Made by a program: the position numbers and the translations under genes. Below the pieces are notes generated by a model, which did no database searches, was not told the DNA's origin, and worked only from the letters and a program-made list of their open reading frames with translations. From NCBI GenBank assembly GCA_002408385.1, contig DHSB01000102.1:725-41133 (forward strand): a stretch of DNA of 40,409 nucleotides. Reading direction: 5' to 3'. The stretch comes from Myxococcales bacterium UBA5297. Lineage in GTDB: Bacteria; Myxococcota; Myxococcia; Myxococcales; UBA5297. Positions 34,326 to 40,409 of the stretch are shown in pieces; position 1 is the first letter of the stretch; each line of letters begins with the position of its first letter.

Positions 34326-35468
34326 ATGAACGATGCGTTGCCCGAGAGCCACCGAGAGCTTCAGCGAACCCTGCGCGGCTTCTGCGAGCAGAACGTCAGG
34401 TCCAAGGCGCGCGAGTGGGACCGCGACGAGCGGTTTCCCATCGAGGTCGTCCGCGAGCTCGGGCAGCTTGGGGTCCTGGGCATTCTGGCCGAAGAGAAGT
34501 ACGGGGGCTCGCAGATGGGCGAGCTGGCGTTGGCGGTCGCCATCGAGGAGATCGGGCGCTATGACGGCGGGCTCGGGCTGTCGGTGGCCGCGCACAACGG
34601 CCTGGGCAGCACGCACCTGAGGGTCTTTGGCAACGAGGAGCAGAAGCGCCGCTACCTGCCCAAGCTGGCGACCGGCGAGTGGCTGGGCGCCTGGGCGCTG
34701 ACCGAGCCGGACGCGGGGTCGGACGCCGCCGGGCTCAAGACGAAGGCGGTGCGGCGCGGCGACGGCTGGGTGCTCAATGGCGCCAAGCGCTTCATCACCC
34801 AGGGCACCGTGGCCGAGGTCTACGTCGTGCTCGCCTCGACCGATCCGGCGCGCAAGCAGAAGGGGCTCACCGCCTTCATCGTGGAGAAGGGGACCAAGGG
34901 GTTCAGCCAGGAGACCATCCACGGGAAGATGGGGATGCGCTCCTCGGACACCGCCGAGCTGATCCTCGAGGAGGTCGAGCTGCCGGATTCGCAGCGGCTC
35001 GGCGAGGTGAACCAAGGCTTCGTCAACGCGATGAGCGTGCTCGACGGCGGGCGGATCACCATCGCCGCGCTCGCGGTCGGCCTGCTGCGCGGCGCGCTCG
35101 AGGAGTCGCAGCGCTACGCCCGCGAGCGCCACGCGTTTGGCCAGCCCATCGGGCAGTTCCAGGCCATCGGCTTCATGCTCGCGGACATGGCGACCGAGCT
35201 GCACGCGGCGAGGCTGATGGTCCACCACGCGGCGAGGCTGTGCGACGAGGGCAAGCCGTTCGGCCGCGAGGCAGCGATGGCCAAGCTGTTCGCCTCCGAG
35301 GCGGCGACCCGCGCCGCCAACAAGGCGATCGAGATCCACGGCGGCTGCGGCTACACCCGTGAGTTCCCGGTCGAGCGCTACCTGCGCGACGCGAAGCTCT
35401 GCGAGATAGGCGAGGGGACCAGCGAGATCCAGCGCCTGGTCATCTCGCGGGAGCTGCTGCGCAAGTAG
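34326..35468 (+). CDS. Acyl-CoA dehydrogenase
   Basis: A protein of 380 residues, usual family length, with TTGGAGGAAGC in front of ATG at 34326. The N-terminal helical domain, the FAD-binding middle ([40 protein letters not shown]) and the C-terminal helices ([40 protein letters not shown]) are complete. The catalytic base is Glu363 in [15 protein letters not shown], the position used by short/medium-chain and isovaleryl/glutaryl types. It introduces the double bond in acyl-CoA and passes electrons to ETF. Substrate chain length cannot be read. A crotonase (28397) could supply the next step. A composite repeat follows the stop by 25 bp. Confidence 0.96.
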   Translation: MNDALPESHRELQRTLRGFCEQNVRSKAREWDRDERFPIEVVRELGQLGVLGILAEEKYGGSQMGELALAVAIEEIGRYDGGLGLSVAAHNGLGSTHLRVFGNEEQKRRYLPKLATGEWLGAWALTEPDAGSDAAGLKTKAVRRGDGWVLNGAKRFITQGTVAEVYVVLASTDPARKQKGLTAFIVEKGTKGFSQETIHGKMGMRSSDTAELILEEVELPDSQRLGEVNQGFVNAMSVLDGGRITIAALAVGLLRGALEESQRYARERHAFGQPIGQFQAIGFMLADMATELHAARLMVHHAARLCDEGKPFGREAAMAKLFASEAATRAANKAIEIHGGCGYTREFPVERYLRDAKLCEIGEGTSEIQRLVISRELLRK

Positions 35469-35493
35469 GCGGCCGTTCGGACCGGGGCTGCCC

Positions 35494-35652
35494 AAGAGGT
35501 ATCGGGAGCTCTCTCCCTGGGCTCGGCCCGGCCCCCCGGTCACCTCGAGCGAAGTCGAGAGGCCCTTCGGCTCCGCTCCCGCCGCTCGCGCGTCGGGAGC
35601 TACGCTCAGGGTGAGCGGAAGCGAACGGAGTCGAAAAAGAATTCTCGACGCG
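35494..35652 (+). repeat. Composite dispersed repeat, copy R4
   Basis: AAGAGGTATCGGGAGCTCTC then CTCGGCCCGGCCCC and CCGGTCACCTCGAGCG parallel R5 (AAGAGGTGTCGGGAAATCTC, CTCGGCCGGCCGTC, CCGGTCACCTCGAGCC). Internally, CTCGAGCGAAGTCGAGAGG and CTACGCTCAGGGTGAGCGG are short inverted units typical of dispersed bacterial palindromic repeats. It lies in the 446-bp gap between the dehydrogenase and rnc, which otherwise holds only the mini-array at 35677. Confidence 0.65.
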
Positions 35653-35676
35653 CATCTTCAGCCGCCGATCGTTCGG

Positions 35677-35771
35677 CTCATCGAGTGGAAAAGGGGCGAG
35701 CCGGCGGCGCAATTCGACTCATCGAGTGGTGAAGGGGCGGGCGAGGCTTCGCCCCGTCACTCGATTGAGTC
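35677..35771. repeat. Three-copy relative of the 42-bp array
   Basis: CTCATCGAGTGG occurs at 35677 and 35718 (41 bp apart) and the variant CTCGATTGAGTC at 35760 (42 bp on). Core and spacing match the array at 29237-29660, while the intervening sequences are different. It lies 150 bp before the rnc start. Confidence 0.7.
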
Positions 35772-35914
35772 AGCAGCGCCCCGAACCCGCGCCCGAGCGC
35801 GCCGGTCCGCTCGGCGAGCGCAGAAGACCCCTTGGCGCAGGCGCCGTCCCGGAGTAGGGGAGAGCGGCGTAGCGCTGCTGCGCTCGATGCCGCGGCCGCC
35901 CAGGAGAACGAGTG

Positions 35915-36685
35915 ATGAGGCCCATGGGCCCCCAAGACCTCAAGAGGCGTGACGAACAGCGCATCCACGAGTTGGAGAGCAGGCTCGGGGCGCGGTTTAC
36001 CGATCCGAGGTCCGCGCTCGCGGCGCTCACTCACCGCAGCTTCGTCAATGAGCACAAGGACGAGGGGCGTGAGGACAACGAGCGGCTCGAGTTCCTCGGC
36101 GACGCGGTGCTCGACCTGGCGGTGAGCCACCGACTGATGGAGCGGCTGCCGCAGGCGCGCGAGGGCGATCTCTCGCGGCTGCGTGCGGCCATCGTCGACG
36201 AGGAGGGGCTCTCCAAGGTCGCCCGCGCCATCGGTCTCGGCAAGCTGCTGCTGCTCGGCAAGGGCGAGGAGATGAGCGGTGGGGCCGACAAGCCGTCGCT
36301 GCTCGCCAACGCGATCGAGGCGGTCTTCGCCGTGCTCTTCCTCGACGGCGGACTCGAGGCGGTCCTGCCGGTCGTCGATCGGCTCTTCGGGTCCGCGCTC
36401 GATCAGGCCTCGCGCGGCGCGCTCGGGCGCGACTTCAAGACCGCTCTCCAGGAGCTGACGCAAAGCCGCTTCAAGGTCTCGCCACACTACCGGCTGGTCT
36501 CCGAGGCGGGGCCCGACCACTCGAAGACCTTCGTCGTCGAGGTCGAGGTCGCCGGCTCGCCACTCGGGCGCGGCGAGGGGCGCAGCAAGAAGGACGCGGA
36601 GCAGACCGCGGCCCGGGAGGCGCTCGGGAAGCTGGCGGAGGACGCGGACGCCGGGCGCGCCGGCAGTGGCAAGCTCGACCGCTGA
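35915..36685 (+). CDS. rnc: Ribonuclease III
   Basis: A protein of 256 residues. ATG at 35915 is 8 bp after AGGAG (35902-35906); GTG at 35912 and ATG at 35924 are alternatives. The catalytic domain has the signature NERLEFLGDAVLDL with Glu56, Glu59 and Asp63, and EGDLSRLRAAIV. At the usual second metal-binding pair (Asp114/Glu117 in E. coli) the residues are Asn132 and Glu135 (LANAIEAVF), so the Asp is replaced. A dsRNA-binding domain follows (FKTALQELTQSRFKVSPHYR, GEGRSKKDAEQTAAREAL). It cleaves double-stranded RNA in rRNA maturation and mRNA decay. Linkage to era, here with two cyclophilin genes between, is common in bacteria. Its TGA is the first codon of repeat R5. Confidence 0.95.
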   Translation: MRPMGPQDLKRRDEQRIHELESRLGARFTDPRSALAALTHRSFVNEHKDEGREDNERLEFLGDAVLDLAVSHRLMERLPQAREGDLSRLRAAIVDEEGLSKVARAIGLGKLLLLGKGEEMSGGADKPSLLANAIEAVFAVLFLDGGLEAVLPVVDRLFGSALDQASRGALGRDFKTALQELTQSRFKVSPHYRLVSEAGPDHSKTFVVEVEVAGSPLGRGEGRSKKDAEQTAAREALGKLAEDADAGRAGSGKLDR

Positions 36686-36970
36686 AGAGGCGGCGAAGAA
36701 CCCTTCGAGCGGTTTCCGGTCAAGAGGTGTCGGGAAATCTCCTTGGCTCGGCCGGCCGTCCCTCCGGTCACCTCGAGCCGTAGCCTCCCGAAGGACGAGG
36801 GAGGCTCGGCCTACGCTCGGGGGGTCCTTCGACACCTCTTCTGGATTCGAGCCCCTCGCCAAGCTTGAGGCCGAAGGGCCCGACGACGCCCGCCTCGTTC
36901 CTCTGGGAGGCTGACGCTCGGGGTTGCGCGAGGGGGGCGGGCCGAGGTCAGGGAGGTCTCGCGACACCTC
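36683..36970 (+). repeat. Composite dispersed repeat, copy R5 (longest, with terminal inverted repeats)
   Basis: It starts with TGAAGAGGCGGCGAAGAA, whose TGA is the rnc stop. AGAGGTGTCGGGAAATCTCC (from about 36727) recurs inverted near the right end as GGTCTCGCGACACCTCT, with the adjoining GC-rich blocks also inverted, giving imperfect inverted repeats of roughly 40 bp. A third partial copy (GTCCTTCGACACCTCTT) sits in the middle. No coding frame or transposase is present, so it resembles a non-autonomous miniature element. It fills most of the rnc-37084 gap. Confidence 0.7.
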
Positions 36971-37013
36971 TGGAGGCCGCCTGCTCGAGTCGAGTCCGTC
37001 CGCCGTTTGGTCC

Positions 37014-37042
37014 TTGTCGGGGCTGGCCGGCCAGTCTAATGT
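37014..37042 (+). promoter_or_regulatory. Possible promoter for the cyclophilin genes
   Basis: TTGTCG (37014-37019), a 17-bp spacer and TAATGT (37037-37042), about 40 bp before the ATG. The match is moderate, but the position right after repeat R5 is sensible. Confidence 0.35.
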
Positions 37043-37083
37043 TCGCCGCTCAAATCAGTCGGTTTTGCAGCGGAGGTCAGTTC

Positions 37084-37773
<690 letters not shown>

Positions 37774-37831
37774 CTTGCCCGCCGGCTTTTTTCTTGCGGC
37801 GGCTGACACCCGAAGCCAAAGGGAGAACGAG

Positions 37832-38362
<531 letters not shown>

Positions 38363-38452
38363 CTTCGCCCGGTCGACTCGGTGCTCGGACAGGACCTGAC
38401 AACTCGCTCGCCCGCACGGCGCCTGACCGCGCGGGCGTAGCTTTGGAATCGC

Positions 38453-39403
38453 ATGGCTGAGCATCGCTCCGGCGTCGTCGCCATCATCGGCCGGCCCAAC
38501 GTGGGCAAGTCGACCCTCCTCAACCGGCTGGCCGGCGAGAAGGTGGCCATCGTCTCGCCCAAGCCGCAGACGACCCGAAACCGGATCCTGGGCATCGTCA
38601 CCCGGCCCGACTATCAGATCGCCGTCCTCGACACCCCCGGGGTGCACCGCGCCAAGGGCGGCCTCAACCGCTACATGGTCGAGACCGCGCTGTCGGCCAT
38701 CGACGAGGTCGACGCGGTGCTCTTCGTCGTCGAGGCCTCGGTGCGCGGCGACGGCTCGGTCGAGGTGGGCGAGGGCAACCAGCTCATCATCGAGCGGCTC
38801 AAGAGGGCCTCGGTCCCGGTGGTGGTGGCCATCAACAAGATCGACACCATCGCCAAGCCGCTCTTGCTGCCGATGATGGAGGCCTACGGCAAGCTGCTGC
38901 CGGCGGCCGAGATCTTCCCCATCAGCGCGACCGAGGGCGAGGGCATCGCCCAGCTCGAGAAGGGCCTGGTCGCCCAACTCCCCGAGGGGCCGCAGCTCTT
39001 TCCCGCCGACATGATCACCGACCAGGTCGAGCGGGCCATCGTCGCCGAGCTGGTGCGCGAACAGATCCTGCGCTTCTGCCGCGAGGAGGTGCCGTACTCG
39101 ACCGCGGTGCTCGTCGACCACTTCGACGAGAGCGAGCGCGAGCCGGCCAAGCTCGCGCCGGCCGGCAAGCTCGCCGGCCTGGTGCGCATCGACGCGACCA
39201 TCTTCGTCGAGCGCGAGTCGCAGAAGGCCATCGTCATCGGCAAGGGCGGCCAGATGCTCAAGATGATCGGCGCGACGGCCCGCCAGGAGATAGAGCGACT
39301 GCTCGGCGCGCACGTCTACCTGTCGCTGCTCGTCAAGGTCGAACGGCGCTGGAGCGAGCGCCCGGACGTGCTGCGGCGCTTCGGCTACCACCGCCAGGGC
39401 TGA
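38453..39403 (+). CDS. era: GTPase Era
   Basis: A protein of 316 residues, slightly long. The GTPase domain shows G1 GRPNVGKST, G2 region KPQTTRNRILGIV, G3 LDTPG, and G4 AINKIDT. The C-terminal KH domain carries ERESQKAIVIGKGGQMLKMI and GATARQEIERLLGAHVYLSL, diagnostic of Era. It binds the 3' end of 16S rRNA and acts in small-subunit maturation. The start at ATG 38453 lies 90 bp after the cyclophilin stop and lacks a strong ribosome site. rnc upstream and der downstream are familiar neighbours. Confidence 0.97.
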   Translation: MAEHRSGVVAIIGRPNVGKSTLLNRLAGEKVAIVSPKPQTTRNRILGIVTRPDYQIAVLDTPGVHRAKGGLNRYMVETALSAIDEVDAVLFVVEASVRGDGSVEVGEGNQLIIERLKRASVPVVVAINKIDTIAKPLLLPMMEAYGKLLPAAEIFPISATEGEGIAQLEKGLVAQLPEGPQLFPADMITDQVERAIVAELVREQILRFCREEVPYSTAVLVDHFDESEREPAKLAPAGKLAGLVRIDATIFVERESQKAIVIGKGGQMLKMIGATARQEIERLLGAHVYLSLLVKVERRWSERPDVLRRFGYHRQG

Positions 39404-39528
39404 GCGGCCGGTCGACGAAAAACAAACCCTGCTCGCGGCCGGTTACATCCCTTTGCACCCGTCGCGACGGAGCCCTCGGGCGCCGTCGCCTCGCAATTCC
39501 GGAGCCGACGCTCCGCCGCCTACGACCT

Positions 39529-40409
39529 ATGTCCGACCTCGAGACCCCGAACCTGCCCCAAGGCGCGGCCCGCCCGGTGATCGCCATCGTCGGCCGACCC
39601 AACGTGGGCAAGAGCACCCTGTTCAACCGCATCGTCGGCGGGCGGCGCGCGCTGGTCCAAGACGTGCCGGGCGTCACCCGCGACCGCAACTACGGCGACG
39701 GGGCCTGGAACGGCCGGCCCTTCACCATCGTCGACACCGGCGGCTTCCTGCCGCAGACCGAGGACAAGCTGCTGCGCCAGGTGCGCGACCAGGCGCGCCT
39801 CGCGGTCGAGGAGGCCCAGGTCGTCATCCTGGTCACCGACGGCATGGCCGGGCTGACTGCGGTCGACCAGGAGATCGCCGCGATGCTGCGGCGCAGCGGC
39901 AAGCCGGTCTTCGTCGCGGTCAACAAGATCGACAGCGCCAAGCGCGAGCAAGAGGGGTTTCTCGCCGACTTCTGGGCCCTGGGCCTCGAGGCGGTCTTCC
40001 CGACCAGCGCCGAGCACAGCCGCGGGGTGGGCGAGCTGATGGACGCGCTCGTCGCCAGCTTCCCCGAGGCGCCGCTGCCCGAGCCGGTCGACGAAGAGCT
40101 GTGCCGGGTGGCCATCGTCGGCCGGCCCAACGTGGGCAAGAGCACGCTCATCAACCGGCTGCTTGGCGAGGAGCGCTTCGTCGCCAGCGAGGTGCCGGGC
40201 ACCACGACCGACTCGGTCGACACGCGCCTGACCTACAAGGGCCGCACCTTCGTGCTCACCGACACCGCGGGAATCCGGCGCAAGTCCAAGGTGGACGAGG
40301 CCATTGAGCGATACAGTGTGCTCCGCTCCTACATGGCGGTGGACCGCTCCGACGTCTGCGTCATTTTGCTGGACGCCACCGTGGGCTTTACCGAGCAGGA
40401 TTCCAAAAT
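39529..40409 (+). CDS. der: Tandem-GTPase ribosome assembly factor Der/EngA (3' end cut off)
   Basis: At least 293 residues are visible from ATG at 39529; the frame runs off the window, so the second GTPase domain is incomplete and the C-terminal KH-like domain is missing. Two GTPase domains in tandem define the family. The first has GRPNVGKSTLFNRIVGGRRA, PGVTRDRNYG, DTGGF and NKIDSAKRE. The second has GRPNVGKSTLINRLLGEERF, PGTTTDSVDT and DTAGIRRKSKV. Der is needed for large ribosomal subunit assembly. The start has no strong ribosome site. The era-der gap (125 bp) holds no terminator that I can see. Confidence 0.97.
   Translation, partial: MSDLETPNLPQGAARPVIAIVGRPNVGKSTLFNRIVGGRRALVQDVPGVTRDRNYGDGAWNGRPFTIVDTGGFLPQTEDKLLRQVRDQARLAVEEAQVVILVTDGMAGLTAVDQEIAAMLRRSGKPVFVAVNKIDSAKREQEGFLADFWALGLEAVFPTSAEHSRGVGELMDALVASFPEAPLPEPVDEELCRVAIVGRPNVGKSTLINRLLGEERFVASEVPGTTTDSVDTRLTYKGRTFVLTDTAGIRRKSKVDEAIERYSVLRSYMAVDRSDVCVILLDATVGFTEQDSK

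Overview
The window is a GC-rich bacterial chromosome segment (most third codon positions are G or C). It most resembles a Myxococcota or other deltaproteobacterial genome. That is inferred from a CheA that carries its own receiver, a CheR fused to TPRs, DUF4388, PilZ and MshEN signalling proteins, a long Ig/beta-propeller lipoprotein, and an IF3 with an AUC start and a long Pro/Ala tail. No rRNA gene or species marker is present, so the placement is tentative. The two ends cut cheA (5' part missing) and der (3' part missing).

Layout. 1-3834: chemosensory operon cheA-cheB-cheR, with overlapping or closely spaced genes. 4133-6478 (minus): a receiver/DUF4388 protein, divergent from an MshEN-type protein (6616-7935). 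8124-11765: a PilZ protein, then a compact run of exported proteins (LPP20-like, FlgT-like, a PEGA-like lipoprotein, FecR domain), which looks like a cell-envelope assembly. 11931-14723: a CDP-alcohol phosphatidyltransferase, an AI-2E family membrane protein and an unrecognised exported protein. 14750-23843: tRNA-Val, a terminator, then the conserved translation block thrS-infC-rpmI-rplT-pheS-pheT, with a small membrane protein and lgt inserted before ihfA. 24015-24136: tRNA-Pro and its terminator, followed by about 1 kb with no convincing gene. 25140-28130: a DUF2270 membrane protein divergent from a hybrid histidine kinase with a degenerate ATPase domain. 28397-35468: a crotonase, a periodic repeat array, a 1296-residue lipoprotein (minus) and an acyl-CoA dehydrogenase. 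35915-40409: rnc, two cyclophilins, era and der.

Two kinds of repeat stand out. The first is a tandem array (29237-29660) of eleven copies of a 12-bp interrupted palindrome, spaced mostly 41-42 bp apart. A three-copy relative with the same spacing lies in front of rnc (35677-35771). The second is a dispersed composite repeat in at least five places (near 3971, 4989, 28128, 35494 and 36683). One copy sits in frame inside the DUF4388 gene, and two supply the stop codon of the gene before them.

Most other genes are ordinary housekeeping or signalling genes. I saw no insertion sequence, prophage, CRISPR-Cas, toxin-antitoxin pair or recognisable defence system. The best candidates for something undescribed are the 42-bp arrays, the composite repeats and the envelope operon at 8124-11765. 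All functional calls rest on reading motifs by eye; no database search was run.
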